Origin: Lentibacillus populi
Lineage (GTDB): Bacteria; Bacillota; Bacilli; Bacillales; Amphibacillaceae
Length of the DNA stretch: 46,394 nucleotides
Reading direction: 5' to 3'
Assembly: GCA_014642895.1 (NCBI GenBank)
Contig: BMJD01000034.1
Span: 1 to 46,394, forward strand
Shown: piece after piece, positions 1-8,466 of the stretch
How the letters are laid out: each line of letters opens with the position of its first letter
Position numbering within the stretch: the first letter of the stretch is position 1
Notes under the pieces: generated by a model
What the model saw: only the letters and a program-made list of their open reading frames with translations
The model's database searches: none
What the model was told of the DNA's origin: nothing
Program-made: the position numbers and the translations under genes

Positions 1-165
1 CGGATAAGCCACGTCCGGCTCCAGCGCCCAGCGGCTAGTGTGCAACACCCGCCTCCGTACGATAAGTCAACATCGACTCCCTCCGGTCGTCGTGTTTTCT
101 TTATCTCCTACGGCTCAGTCCAGCACATACGCCGCTAAACGGGCGCTTCCACCTTTGTTCTTGGC
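1..165 (-). repeat. Repeat A, copy 1 (cut by window start)
   Basis: This stretch is nearly identical to the reverse complement of 28430-28645, except that about 55 bp from the middle of that copy are missing here. It is GC-richer than its surroundings. One side carries AGCGCCCAGCGGC and the other GCCGCTAAACGGGCGCT, so the ends form an imperfect inverted repeat as in a MITE or REP-type element. I see no convincing gene; the open frame across it is a by-product of the higher GC. The window starts inside the element or at its edge. Confidence 0.8.
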
Positions 166-320
166 ACTTCGGACGATGTTCTTGATCCCCGAGTTGACGC
201 TACCTGAGTTTCCACTCGATGCTTCCCTTACCCTCCTCATTTTCGTAACACTTTATCCATAGTATTTAAGTTGAAATCATGCTACACTAAGTACGATTTT
301 ACTGATATGGAGGATTACAT

Positions 321-902
321 ATGATAAAAGGATTCAAGTTGCTTTTCCCCGTAGCCTTATTGGTCCTGTTTTTAAGCGCTTGCGGTGATAAATATGAAGG
401 TGATTTTTCATACGAAATTAAGGATTTCACCTTTACTAATCAGGATGGGAAGGAAATTAGTAAAAGTGATTTGGAAGGGAAATTCTGGGTTGCAGACCTT
501 GTTTTCACAAATTGTGAGACGGTATGCCCGCCTATGACCTCCAATATGGCAAAATTACAAAAGCAATTAAGTGATGCTGGTCTTGATGATGTTCAATTAG
601 TTTCCTTTAGTGTCGATCCAAAAAGAGATACGCCAGATGCATTGAAAGAATATGCCATGTCAAGAGGTGCAGCAAACCTTGATAATTGGCATTTATTCAC
701 AGGATACGATTTCGATACGATTAAAGAGTTTTCTATAAAATCGTTTAAATCACCACTAGAAAAGGATCCCGACTCAGACCAGGTTTTACATGCAACAAGT
801 TTTTTTCTCGTTTCTCCTGAAGGAAACGCCATCAAACGATATGACGGCAGAAAACCTGGTGACATGGAGAAAATAGTCCAGGACATAAAGGATATGCAAT
901 AG
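321..902 (+). CDS. SCO1/SenC family copper chaperone lipoprotein
   Basis: This 193-residue protein is probably a membrane-anchored thioredoxin-fold copper chaperone for assembly of the CuA site of cytochrome c oxidase, like B. subtilis YpmQ (BsSco). It has a lipoprotein signal with lipobox LSAC (Cys21). The copper ligands of the family are visible: a CxxxC motif (Cys65, Cys69, in TNCETVCPPM) and the distal His157 (VLHATSFF). The length is typical. A TGGAGG site lies 7 nt before the ATG. It stands alone and is followed by a terminator. The family call is firm; the oxidase-assembly role is known from homologues. Confidence 0.93.
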   Translation: MIKGFKLLFPVALLVLFLSACGDKYEGDFSYEIKDFTFTNQDGKEISKSDLEGKFWVADLVFTNCETVCPPMTSNMAKLQKQLSDAGLDDVQLVSFSVDPKRDTPDALKEYAMSRGAANLDNWHLFTGYDFDTIKEFSIKSFKSPLEKDPDSDQVLHATSFFLVSPEGNAIKRYDGRKPGDMEKIVQDIKDMQ

Positions 903-908
903 GCTGCA

Positions 909-947
909 AACGGAGCAGAAATTTACTGCTTCGTTTTATTTTTTTGT
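909..947 (+). terminator. Rho-independent terminator after the Sco gene
   Basis: Imperfect stem ACGGAGCAG / CTGCTTCGT with a 7-nt loop, followed by a run of Ts interrupted once. Confidence 0.85.
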
Positions 948-1026
948 ACGATCGGATCTTGAAAATGGACAGGCTTTCCTGTACGATATAGACAAGCTAC
1001 CCGAAAGACCGAAAGGAGGGAAAACG

Positions 1027-1506
1027 ATGGATGATAAATCGATTTCATTAAGTGAACTGGCAAAAGCACTATATACCATTAATCGCCATGCTAAAACTGC
1101 ACCTGATCCAAAACACCTATATTTTATTAAGAAGGAAACCATTAAACAGCTTTTACAGAAGAAACATGCAATAAAAGTTGGCCTTCACTTTTCCGATCAT
1201 CCAAAACTCAGCAATCAGCATTCAACACTACTTGTTAAAGTGGATAATTACTATTTTCATATACCCCCGACGAAAGAAGACTTCAAAGAGCTTGAGCACC
1301 TTGGTACACTTGATCAGGACTTTCGAAATCCTCGAACAAAAATGTCACTTTCACAAGCAAAAAAAATAATCTATCGTTATATTGATTGGAAGCCAAAAAA
1401 TGAGTCAAAGCAGACCCGGAGAAAACAGTATACCTCTTCCTACTATACTCCGTCATCTCTCGGGAAAATGGAGTGGCCTCCAAAAAAAGCACACCGTAAT
1501 TACTAA
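1027..1506 (+). CDS. ykyB: YkyB-like protein
   Basis: This 159-residue soluble protein closely resembles B. subtilis YkyB as I remember it. Shared features are the NRHAKTAPDPK segment near the N-terminus, the KVGLHFS segment, the YFHIPPTKEDF core and the LGTLDQDFRNP stretch. The family's function is unknown. The C-terminal 35 residues are rich in Lys, Arg, Ser and Tyr and are probably disordered. The ATG follows AAAGGAGGG with good spacing. It is transcribed alone, between two terminators. Confidence 0.85.
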   Translation: MDDKSISLSELAKALYTINRHAKTAPDPKHLYFIKKETIKQLLQKKHAIKVGLHFSDHPKLSNQHSTLLVKVDNYYFHIPPTKEDFKELEHLGTLDQDFRNPRTKMSLSQAKKIIYRYIDWKPKNESKQTRRKQYTSSYYTPSSLGKMEWPPKKAHRNY

Positions 1507-1524
1507 TGGAAATCAGGAAAAGAG

Positions 1525-1552
1525 CGCATGTAAATTAAATACATGCGTTTTT
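1525..1552 (+). terminator. Terminator after ykyB
   Basis: Perfect 8-bp stem CGCATGTA / TACATGCG with a 7-nt loop and five Ts. Confidence 0.85.
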
Positions 1553-1606
1553 CATGTTTTAAACGGTTCTGAATAAGGAATTGGTATTATATGAGGAGAG
1601 GATAAC

Positions 1607-1825
1607 ATGCGGATAGAATTAAAAGATTTTTTGTATGAGCTTGGTAAATACGCTGACCAAACCCATATTTTAAAGGACAAATATGAAAAACTGGCAGATG
1701 ATGAAAAGGTATTCGTTTTACAGCATTCCCCTGATAATCAGCTCTCACCAATCGTACAGGACAAACTGGCATTTGACTGGTTATCAACAATGCAGCAGGA
1801 AATTGGAGCAGCGGACGAAAAATAG
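1607..1825 (+). CDS. Small hypothetical protein (72 aa)
   Basis: I do not recognise this protein. It is acidic and largely helical, with no membrane segment, no cysteines and a hydrophobic patch near the C-terminus (LAFDWLSTMQQEIG). The start is supported by GAGGAGAGG seven bases before the ATG, and the gene ends at a strong terminator, so it looks like a real monocistronic gene. Its role is unknown. Confidence 0.7.
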   Translation: MRIELKDFLYELGKYADQTHILKDKYEKLADDEKVFVLQHSPDNQLSPIVQDKLAFDWLSTMQQEIGAADEK

Positions 1826-1854
1826 CGTATGAACCGAAATCATACGCTTTTTTT
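1824..1854. terminator. Bidirectional terminator
   Basis: Stem AGCGTATGA / TCATACGCT with a 7-nt loop and six Ts on the plus strand. It starts at the stop codon of the 1607 gene. The minus-strand gene starting at 2193 ends inside the same stem, so the hairpin probably serves both convergent genes. Confidence 0.8.
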
Positions 1855-2193
1855 CTTGCCCCTTTTTACGATTACTTCAAAAATCCGGACAATAAATAAC
1901 ATACAACCAAAAGCTGCCAAACTTTGCAAGGCTGTCCGAATCAGACTACTTATTACATCATCCGACTGATGGACACTAAAGCCCAGCATACATATTAAAA
2001 CAAGCATGCTTGTAATCAGATAACTTATAACCTTAGTCGACTGTAACGCAACAAACCAATGAATAATTGGCTGTATTATATAATAACAGGTAAAAATTCC
2101 GATAAAAATGACAATAAAATAGAGTTGCTCTTTCGTTAAGCCTAGAGATAGCAGCTGCGTCAGACGAATCCAGCTGAAGCCGGTAAATATCAT
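1840..2193 (-). CDS. Small membrane protein, unknown (117 aa)
   Basis: The sequence has about three hydrophobic helices (roughly residues 22-46, 53-72 and 84-108) and a basic tail (KRGKKKSV). GGGGAGGG stands about 9 nt before the ATG. I do not recognise a family. Its 3' end overlaps the convergent terminator shared with the plus-strand gene ending at 1825. Confidence 0.65.
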   Translation of the reverse strand: MIFTGFSWIRLTQLLSLGLTKEQLYFIVIFIGIFTCYYIIQPIIHWFVALQSTKVISYLITSMLVLICMLGFSVHQSDDVISSLIRTALQSLAAFGCMLFIVRIFEVIVKRGKKKSV

Positions 2194-2757
2194 GACACTT
2201 GTCCCTCCCCGTTTTTATTAGTAACCAGCTTTAACGAATAGTTGCTGTTATATACAAGGACTTCCCACTTCTGTTAGCAAGGATGGATTGTGTGTTGTCT
2301 AACTCTATCAACGCTACCTTTCCGGCAAAGAGTGGACAGCATCATTCTTACAATTAATCATTAATCAATCTACATATAGATTGAACGATATGACTTTTCA
2401 TATCGATTAAAACCAATTTTGAATGTAAATCACTTAAAATGCTTTGTTTCGCATCTCCCTTCCCCATCCAGCTCCCCACTTCTAGTCATATAAACATGTT
2501 CAAATCATGAAAACAAAATCTGTACCAAACCGCTCTATTAAGGATGAGTCTATAATCAATTGAAGCTAAACAACACTTACCACTATTTTCCAATTCGTTC
2601 ATATAGTATTTACAGTTATTTTAATATGGCAGGATGGCGGATCTTGTAACAGTATCTCTCTAATCTCGTCAATGTTCACTTCTTTAAAAATTTTGGGCTT
2701 GGTGAAATGAATAAAAAGTCGTTATACATTCGAGAAAATCTCCCATTAGTGAAATTA
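2194..2757. other. 564-bp intergenic region with a possible ORF remnant
   Basis: No gene with a convincing start is visible. On the minus strand, 2599-2721 is open and reads like protein (segments KIFKEVNIDEIREILLQDPP and HIKITVNTI), but it has no proper start or ribosome binding site. It may be the tail of a decayed gene. The rest is AT-rich and shows no promoter or hairpin I would defend. Confidence 0.3.
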
Positions 2758-3363
2758 TTAATGTACAAATTCAATATTTTTAGCTGTCCGTTTAGCAATA
2801 GATTTCCCCATTATTTGCTCAACAAGATAGAGAGTCATATTAATCCCCGAAGAAACCCTACTATCATGCACGACTTTGCTGTCTGAAACAACTCTAATAT
2901 CAGGGTGTTTTTTTTGTAATATTTTCAATGCTAAATGATGAGTTGTTGCCTTCTTCCCATCTAACAAACCGGTTTTCCCCAATATAAATGCTCCTGTACA
3001 GATAGAGCATATGTATTCAATACTACTATGTTTAATAATCCAGTCTTGTATCTTTTGATTTTTAACCACAGATTGTACTGCCCTTAAGGGGCCACCTGGA
3101 ATTATTAGTATATCTAATTCAGGGCTATTACCGATACTAAAATCAGGTTCTACTTTTATCCCTGAATGAGTTTTTATTTGCATTCCTGTGTCTGTAATTG
3201 TAAATACCTCAAATGGTCTCGTATGTAACAAATGCTTTTTGTAAAGGGTAAACGCTTCTTCAACTTTGCTATTGCTGGTTAAGGATAACACTTCTGCCGG
3301 ACCAGCAAAGTCTAAAATATCTACAAAATCATAAAGTAAAATTCCCACTTTTCTTTTTTTCAT
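2758..3363 (-). CDS. DJ-1/PfpI family protein (class I glutamine amidotransferase-like)
   Basis: This 201-residue protein has the DJ-1/PfpI fold: N-terminal KVGILLYDFVDILDFAGPAEV, a central LDILIIPGGP and the nucleophile-elbow SICTGAFILGKTGLLDGKKATTHH region, where Cys is the conserved nucleophile. This subgroup includes isonitrile hydratase-like proteins and the N-terminal domains of some AraC regulators; no AraC DNA-binding domain is attached here. The substrate cannot be read from sequence. It is flanked on both sides by gene-poor DNA, so context gives no help. Confidence 0.85.
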   Translation of the reverse strand: MKKRKVGILLYDFVDILDFAGPAEVLSLTSNSKVEEAFTLYKKHLLHTRPFEVFTITDTGMQIKTHSGIKVEPDFSIGNSPELDILIIPGGPLRAVQSVVKNQKIQDWIIKHSSIEYICSICTGAFILGKTGLLDGKKATTHHLALKILQKKHPDIRVVSDSKVVHDSRVSSGINMTLYLVEQIMGKSIAKRTAKNIEFVH

Positions 3364-3641
3364 ATTATTTCTCCCCGTATCAAAACACTTTACTTAAGCG
3401 TATTATACAACCTATTCATGTCCCCGATTACTTAACCTCTTTTCTCTACAGATAAGGGTTTGAAGTTATCGCTCCCTTTTCCAAGCTCACACACTACTTA
3501 CGACTTTTATCGTACACGGTGTTCCAACTAATCCAATCGATATGTATGGCCGGAACACCAACAGGTCACTTCAATGAGATAAACCCTAGACATTTTATCC
3601 AGCCTACTTTCAGCTATGCGGACAATTAGGGTTCACGTTTC
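3364..3641. other. Intergenic, inverted repeat only
   Basis: The only structure seen is an 8-bp inverted repeat, GGTGTTCC at 3518-3525 and GGAACACC at 3552-3559, with a 26-nt loop. No gene is visible. The significance of the repeat is uncertain. Confidence 0.3.
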
Positions 3642-4106
3642 TCATGAACCCAATTGAAACACAATATCCTCTACTTTAATGGCCATTATTTGCAAGTCAT
3701 TATTCTTTTTTACCTTTGAAAAATTTTGCTTTTCGAAAAACCCGACCGATCTTTTCAAAGCCTCTAATACCACAAAATTGAAACCGACATAATTGGATAT
3801 ATAGATACAATCATCAAGGGCAAATAATAAAAGTAACTCAATTAATCCTTTATTTCTATATTTATCATCAATTCCTATGTAATGTAGCCTTATGGCGGGA
3901 AAATGTTGATTACCTAATAATGTTGAAACATCCCCCCAACCCTCACTATTTCTTTTTGACCTCGTCAAATTAACGTAATCCGTAAACAATGTATAATACC
4001 CTAGAAGATTATCCTTATAGTAATATAAATGTGTTTTGCAAGCATGGTGCTTTTCTAATCTGATCGCTTCTTTTTTAAAAACTGTTCTACTTTGGGCTCT
4101 GAACAT
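3642..4106 (-). CDS. GNAT family acetyltransferase, N-terminus in another frame
   Basis: The open frame encodes the body of a GNAT acetyltransferase: the strand LHYIGIDDKYRNKGL carrying the acetyl-CoA loop, then the helix and a C-terminal segment with SVGFFEKQNFSKV. The ATG at 4106 has no ribosome binding site and its first ten residues do not look like the family. Reading on in the -1 frame gives, from an ATG at 4129, residues DLFKCSEPKVEQFLKK. These fit the usual GNAT start (a Cys-containing turn followed by an FLKxEA helix) and join the body at a run of six As. So the gene is either frameshifted (mutation or sequencing error) or uses -1 slippage at A AAA AAG. Confidence 0.7.
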   Translation of the reverse strand: MFRAQSRTVFKKEAIRLEKHHACKTHLYYYKDNLLGYYTLFTDYVNLTRSKRNSEGWGDVSTLLGNQHFPAIRLHYIGIDDKYRNKGLIELLLLFALDDCIYISNYVGFNFVVLEALKRSVGFFEKQNFSKVKKNNDLQIMAIKVEDIVFQLGS

Positions 4107-4108
4107 TT

Positions 4109-4155
4109 AAAAAGGTCAACATCTCTCATATGTTCTTCGCCAAGAGATGTTGACC
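4109..4155 (-). terminator. Terminator of the 4362 small gene, overlapping the GNAT 5' end
   Basis: Perfect 13-bp inverted repeat GGTCAACATCTCT / AGAGATGTTGACC followed on the minus strand by TTTTT. It lies 18 bp past the stop of the small gene at 4174. The -1-frame N-terminus of the GNAT gene would start in the loop of this hairpin, which is unusual. Confidence 0.8.
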
Positions 4156-4173
4156 AAATAAATTCGGTACTTA

Positions 4174-4362
4174 TTATTTTTTCGGCCATGATTTCGGCAT
4201 CCTTTTTTTCATTTGACGGGCTTTTTTTATTTTTTTTCTCATTTCAATCATTCCATCTTCATCCACTGTACTTTTGTCATTCGCCCAACGAACAAATTCC
4301 TTATAATCTTCTTCATTATCGAATCTTATATCCATAGGCTTATACTCTGCTACCTTTGGCAT
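4174..4362 (-). CDS. Small basic hypothetical protein (62 aa)
   Basis: I do not recognise this protein. The N-terminal half has acidic residues around DIRFDNEEDYKEFVRWAND, and the C-terminal third is strongly basic (KKIKKARQMKKRMPKSWPKK), suggesting nucleic-acid or ribosome contact. The ATG at 4362 is chosen because GGGGGAC precedes it at the right distance; the open frame continues 13 codons upstream without a site. It is monocistronic and followed by a strong terminator. Confidence 0.65.
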   Translation of the reverse strand: MPKVAEYKPMDIRFDNEEDYKEFVRWANDKSTVDEDGMIEMRKKIKKARQMKKRMPKSWPKK

Positions 4363-4685
4363 ATTTATTCGTCCCCCTTCGCAGCATAAGCTCACCTCCA
4401 TTAAAGCCTATGCCAACTTATATCTTCATTATGCATGGATATAGTCATTGTTTCAATTTAAATTAATTTTTTTCAGAAAACTCGCCTTATATTATCGGAT
4501 TTACCTGGGGCAACTATATTCCGGGAGTTACTCATGCCATTCATAAGAAAAATTTCCGCCAAAGCATCTGGTCTAGCACCTTCGCAAACTTTTAATCTAA
4601 TTTTTTTGGACAATCATGTATATTACTAGATTTTCTTGGCAAGCCTTGCAATATAGCAATCTACCAATTCAGGAGGACGAACGAT

Positions 4686-5777
4686 ATGAAAAACAAACTT
4701 ATTATTGGCATTGGTTTTTTTATTTGCCTATTTATCTTTATTCCAACAGTAAATGCGGAAAGTGGTCAATTGTACAAAGTCGAAACGTCAACAGCAGAAC
4801 TGCGGGCCGAACCTGGGCAGGAGGCGGAGATCATTGCCGAATTGGAAGGTGGAGACGATATTACGGTGTTCCAGCAATCGTTTGGCTGGGGAAGGACCTT
4901 TTATAATGGCAAGGAAGCGTGGGTAGCATTATATAAACTCACCGAAATCAAAGAGGAGAAGGAGACTACGGATACAGAGAAGTCGGCGGAGAAAAAAGCG
5001 GATCACGAAAAAGTCCCCGGTGGAACGAAAATGAAACCCGAAGATTCAGACTCACCTTCAAGTCAAGTGAGCGTCGAAAATAATAAGCCAGTTAAAGAAA
5101 CCAAAGTGGATCAAGACCAGTCTGATTCACCGGCTGCAGCTGAAGCGTGGGATGTTGCCAATGGAGCGGAAGGACGGCTTTTATCCCCCGTGCAAATAGA
5201 AAATAAAGACAAGCAGAAGGATCAACGTGATAATAAAGCACTGGCTGGTCATCATGTTGTGATCGATCCCGGCCACGGCGGAAAAGATTCGGGAGCAATT
5301 GCCCAAGACGTATATGAAAAAACACTGACACTGGCCACCGCAAAAGAAGTAGCAGATAAATTGCATGATGAAGGAGCGTCTGTTACCTTAACTAGAACAG
5401 ATGATACTTTTATCTCCTTGGATGAACGGGTACAGATTAGCACTAACCATGATACCGATGCCTTTATCAGCCTGCATTACAACGCATTTACCAAACCGGC
5501 TGTCAAGGGGATCAGTTCCTATTATTATGCAGGTGATAACGACCAGAAACTTGCCCGCTCCATTCAATCATCATTGACCAAAAACGTCGGCCTTCATGAT
5601 CGTGGAGTAAATCAAGCCAATTTTCAAGTATTGCGGGAAAACAGTGATCCTGCCGTACTAATCGAACTTGGGTTTATTAGTAACCCTGACGAACGAAAGA
5701 CTATCCAAACGGCAGCCTATCAGAAAAAAGCAGCAGATGCCATTACATCCGGATTGGAGAATTATTTTACAGACTGA
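4686..5777 (+). CDS. N-acetylmuramoyl-L-alanine amidase with SH3 domain
   Basis: This secreted 363-residue enzyme cleaves the amide bond between N-acetylmuramic acid and L-alanine in peptidoglycan. Order: signal peptide (about 1-25), bacterial SH3 domain (about 28-80; AELRAEPGQEAEIIAEL, WVALYKL), a long acidic low-complexity linker (about 85-165), then an Amidase_3 domain (about 185-363). The zinc ligands are visible: His in IDPGHGG, Glu in VYEKTLTL and His in ISLHYNA; the catalytic Glu lies in LIELGFISNP. AGGAGG precedes the ATG. It is related to CwlC/CwlD/LytC-type amidases. With no spore-specific promoter in view, I cannot say whether it acts in growth or in sporulation. Confidence 0.93.
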   Translation: MKNKLIIGIGFFICLFIFIPTVNAESGQLYKVETSTAELRAEPGQEAEIIAELEGGDDITVFQQSFGWGRTFYNGKEAWVALYKLTEIKEEKETTDTEKSAEKKADHEKVPGGTKMKPEDSDSPSSQVSVENNKPVKETKVDQDQSDSPAAAEAWDVANGAEGRLLSPVQIENKDKQKDQRDNKALAGHHVVIDPGHGGKDSGAIAQDVYEKTLTLATAKEVADKLHDEGASVTLTRTDDTFISLDERVQISTNHDTDAFISLHYNAFTKPAVKGISSYYYAGDNDQKLARSIQSSLTKNVGLHDRGVNQANFQVLRENSDPAVLIELGFISNPDERKTIQTAAYQKKAADAITSGLENYFTD

Positions 5778-5821
5778 TATTGAAATCGGCTAATAGCCGA
5801 TTTCAATATCAGCCTTTTTTA
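5775..5821 (+). terminator. Terminator after the amidase gene
   Basis: A perfect 16-bp stem (TGATATTGAAATCGGC and its complement) with a 5-nt loop and six Ts. It begins at the stop codon. Confidence 0.93.
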
Positions 5822-5935
5822 CAGATTTATATACCCCCTAGCGTTGATAAACGATTTTAATTTATGATTAAATACAGATTATTTGCTATACTCTAGAGGT
5901 AGACGTTGACTATTGATTGAAGGGGGCATAATAAT

Positions 5936-6862
5936 TTGAATAAAGCGTTTATCTACATTATTCTCGGGGCGGCACTTTGGGGGACAATTGGCTGGTATGT
6001 AAAGCACTTATATACATTTGGTTTTACACCAATGGAGGTCGTCACATTACGCGCCTGGTCAACCGCCATTCTGATGCTGCTTTACATGATGATGACAACC
6101 CCAAAGAAATTAAAACTAAAATCGATTTCTGATATAAAATATTTTTTGGGTACCGGTATTTTAAGTATCATTTTTTTCAATTATTGTATGTTCACAGCAA
6201 TTGAGCTATCGACAATTCCTGTTGCCACTGCCCTGCTCTATACAGCACCGGCGTTTGTAACCATTTTATCATTCCTATTATTTAAAGAACCATTAACAAA
6301 AGTAAAGCTGATGGCATTATTCATTACCCTGATCGGTACCTGTTTTGTTGTTGGCCTGATTCCGCTTCAATTAGCATCCCTTCAATTAGGTAGTTTATTA
6401 TTCGGAATCGGCTCCGGGGTCGGCTATGCCCTGTATAGCATTTTCAGTAAGTTTGCACTAAAAAAATACTCCAGTTTGATCATTACGACTTACACATTTG
6501 TGGTCGCAGCCATTGTCTTATTGCCGTTTTTTCCATACAGCGAAATGGGGCATTTGCTGCTGGAGCCAGCGGTGCTTTTCTATGCATTTGGTCTGGGATT
6601 TCTCCCGACGGCGTTAGCTTATATTATTTATACATATGGATTAAACCAGACAGAGGCATCGAAAGCATCCATTTTAACAACGGTTGAACCGGTTGTCGCA
6701 ACACTGATCGGTATCTTCATTTTTCATGAAGCATTTTCCTTTTTCCAAATGGTCGGGATGGTTTGTATTATTGGAGCAGTAATAATAATGCAAGTATATG
6801 CCAAGTCCCCAAAAATTGCTGCTGAAATAGAGGAACACTACTCAGCAAAGCAGCATTATTAA
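5936..6862 (+). CDS. EamA/DMT family transporter
   Basis: This 308-residue protein has ten predicted membrane helices in two EamA repeats. Repeat 1 starts IILGAALWGTIGWYVKHLY and repeat 2 starts GSLLFGIGSGVGYALYSIFSK. The conserved glutamate-proline of repeat 2 is in ILTTVEPVVATLIGIFIF. Members export amino acids or other metabolites; the substrate here is unknown. The start is TTG at 5936, placed by AAGGGGG upstream. Repeat B begins six bases after the stop codon. Confidence 0.9.
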   Translation: MNKAFIYIILGAALWGTIGWYVKHLYTFGFTPMEVVTLRAWSTAILMLLYMMMTTPKKLKLKSISDIKYFLGTGILSIIFFNYCMFTAIELSTIPVATALLYTAPAFVTILSFLLFKEPLTKVKLMALFITLIGTCFVVGLIPLQLASLQLGSLLFGIGSGVGYALYSIFSKFALKKYSSLIITTYTFVVAAIVLLPFFPYSEMGHLLLEPAVLFYAFGLGFLPTALAYIIYTYGLNQTEASKASILTTVEPVVATLIGIFIFHEAFSFFQMVGMVCIIGAVIIMQVYAKSPKIAAEIEEHYSAKQHY

Positions 6863-6867
6863 AAGTG

Positions 6868-7113
6868 AGTGTTCAAAAAGTCGCCGAATGAGCAGGCCGG
6901 CTAAGGTCTCAGGCGTCCTGTTACAACGCCGGCACTAGCACTTCCTGTGCGTCGCAAGAAGGTCGAGGCGGCGTAGCTCCCGGCACTGGGCTTGTACAGG
7001 AAGTGCTAACTTCTGCTGTTAGCGATTGTCGTGGGCGGTTTTAGCAGAAGATCCCCTAATGTCAACTCTAGAGTTAGCCGCTTATCATTTGATGAATTTT
7101 TGAACATCCTCTA
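6868..7113 (+). repeat. Repeat B, full-length copy (MITE-like)
   Basis: The left end reads GTGTTCAAAAAGTCGCC and the right end TGAATTTTTGAACATCC, giving terminal inverted repeats. The interior holds further inverted segments (GCACTTCCTGT / ACAGGAAGTGC; CTTCTGCTGTTAGC / GGTTTTAGCAGAAG) and no open frame. Related copies are at 29096-29297, 34762-34881 (right half) and 14158-14200 (left tip). It fills the gap between the EamA and MFS genes. Confidence 0.8.
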
Positions 7114-7191
7114 AAAGTTTCTCGTCCACATGTATTTTCCCTCCTCGATTAGAGGATACTAATCGGAAAGTCAGGTATTGGGGGCATACGT

Positions 7192-8406
7192 ATGGAAGAG
7201 AAAAAGAAACTGGATTTGCTTTCAATTGCTTCAGTTCCTTTGGTGATGACATTGGGGAATTCCATGCTAATCCCGGTATTGCCGATGATGGAGAAAGAAT
7301 TGAAGATTACCTCGTTCGAGTCCAGTTTAATTATTACTGTTTATTCCATTATCGCAATTATTCTTATCCCAATTACTGGTTATTTGTCAGACCGGTTTGG
7401 CAGAAAAAAAGTAATGATCCCAAGTCTGATTATTACTGCGATTGGCGGACTTATCAGTGGTCTGACTGCCATGCTGCTGGAAAATTCGTATTATTGGATT
7501 TTAATCGGCAGGTTTATCCAGGGAATTGGCGCGTCTGGCGCATTTCCAGTTGTACTGCCATTAATTGGTGATATGTTTAAAGATGACCGGAAAGTTAGCA
7601 GCAGCTTAGGGCTGGTGGAAACTTCAAATACGGCTGGAAAGGTACTAAGTCCCGTTATCGGTGCAATACTGGCAATGATTGTCTGGTATGTACCGCTCTT
7701 GGCTATTCCCGTTTTCAGCTTTATCTCGCTTATTCTCGTTTTCTTTTTACTAAAAGCACCAAAACAACAGGAAAATCCGGTTGCCTTCCGTGAATTTCTG
7801 AACACGACCAAAAAGCTGCTGGCCGAAAAAGGAAGATGGCTTTATGCAATCTTTGTAATCGGTGGAATTCTCATGTACGTCTTATTTGGCGTTTTATTTT
7901 ATTTATCCACACTGCTTGAGGACACGTACAATATAACAGGAGTAATGAAGGGGCTTATTCTTGCTGTTCCCCTGCTTGCATTGTCTTCAGCCTCCTTTTT
8001 GACTGGAAAAAAGATTGGCAAGAACAAACAAGTGATGAAATGGCTTTCTTTTTCGGGTTGCTTATTATTATCGTGTTCCGTGTTTGTTATCAGTTTTTCA
8101 GAGCATATTGATCTGCTTATCGGTAGTTTAATTTTTAGTGGAATTGGGATTGGGATAACCCTTCCATGTCTTGATACTTTTATTACGGGCGGCATAGAAA
8201 AAGAACAAAGGGGAACAATCAGTTCCATCTACAGCAGCATGCGATTTATCGGTGTTGCACTAGGTCCCCCGCTATTTGCTGTCATTATAAAAACATCACA
8301 TCAAATTCTTTTTCTATCAACTGCAGGTGTTTGTGTGGTTGCCTCGGTTCTTGCGCTTTTATCCATTAGACCAGCGAACCTGCAAAAGGCCAAGTCAAGC
8401 AAATAA
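7192..8406 (+). CDS. MFS drug-efflux-type transporter
   Basis: This 404-residue protein has 12 predicted membrane helices. Motif A of the major facilitator superfamily is clear (GYLSDRFGRKK, between helices 2 and 3), and the antiporter motif C region follows in helix 5 (AGKVLSPVIGAILA). This fits the DHA1 drug:H+ antiporter group. The substrate cannot be assigned. A GGGGGC stretch stands about 8 nt before the ATG. It is transcribed alone; the right end of repeat B lies 79 bp upstream. Confidence 0.88.
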   Translation: MEEKKKLDLLSIASVPLVMTLGNSMLIPVLPMMEKELKITSFESSLIITVYSIIAIILIPITGYLSDRFGRKKVMIPSLIITAIGGLISGLTAMLLENSYYWILIGRFIQGIGASGAFPVVLPLIGDMFKDDRKVSSSLGLVETSNTAGKVLSPVIGAILAMIVWYVPLLAIPVFSFISLILVFFLLKAPKQQENPVAFREFLNTTKKLLAEKGRWLYAIFVIGGILMYVLFGVLFYLSTLLEDTYNITGVMKGLILAVPLLALSSASFLTGKKIGKNKQVMKWLSFSGCLLLSCSVFVISFSEHIDLLIGSLIFSGIGIGITLPCLDTFITGGIEKEQRGTISSIYSSMRFIGVALGPPLFAVIIKTSHQILFLSTAGVCVVASVLALLSIRPANLQKAKSSK

Positions 8407-8450
8407 GTTTTTAGGTACGTTACGATGTAAACAAACATTTCCTTGATACG

Positions 8451-8466
8451 TGTGATTTTGATCACG
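8451..8466 (+). promoter_or_regulatory. Fnr/CRP-type operator upstream of ric
   Basis: TGTGATTTTGATCACG matches the TGTGA-N6-TCACA palindrome bound by Bacillus Fnr. A plausible -10 (CATTAT, 8485-8490) lies where a promoter activated from about -40 would need it. This suggests anaerobic or nitrosative induction of the downstream repair protein. Confidence 0.55.

Noticed and set aside
38-262. Plus-strand open frame of 74 codons at the left edge
   Set aside because: It lies mostly in repeat A, has no ribosome site and reads as low-quality protein; the same DNA recurs inverted inside an operon.
4616-4906. Plus-strand open frame overlapping the amidase start
   Set aside because: It is in another frame over the amidase signal peptide and SH3 domain and has no ribosome site.
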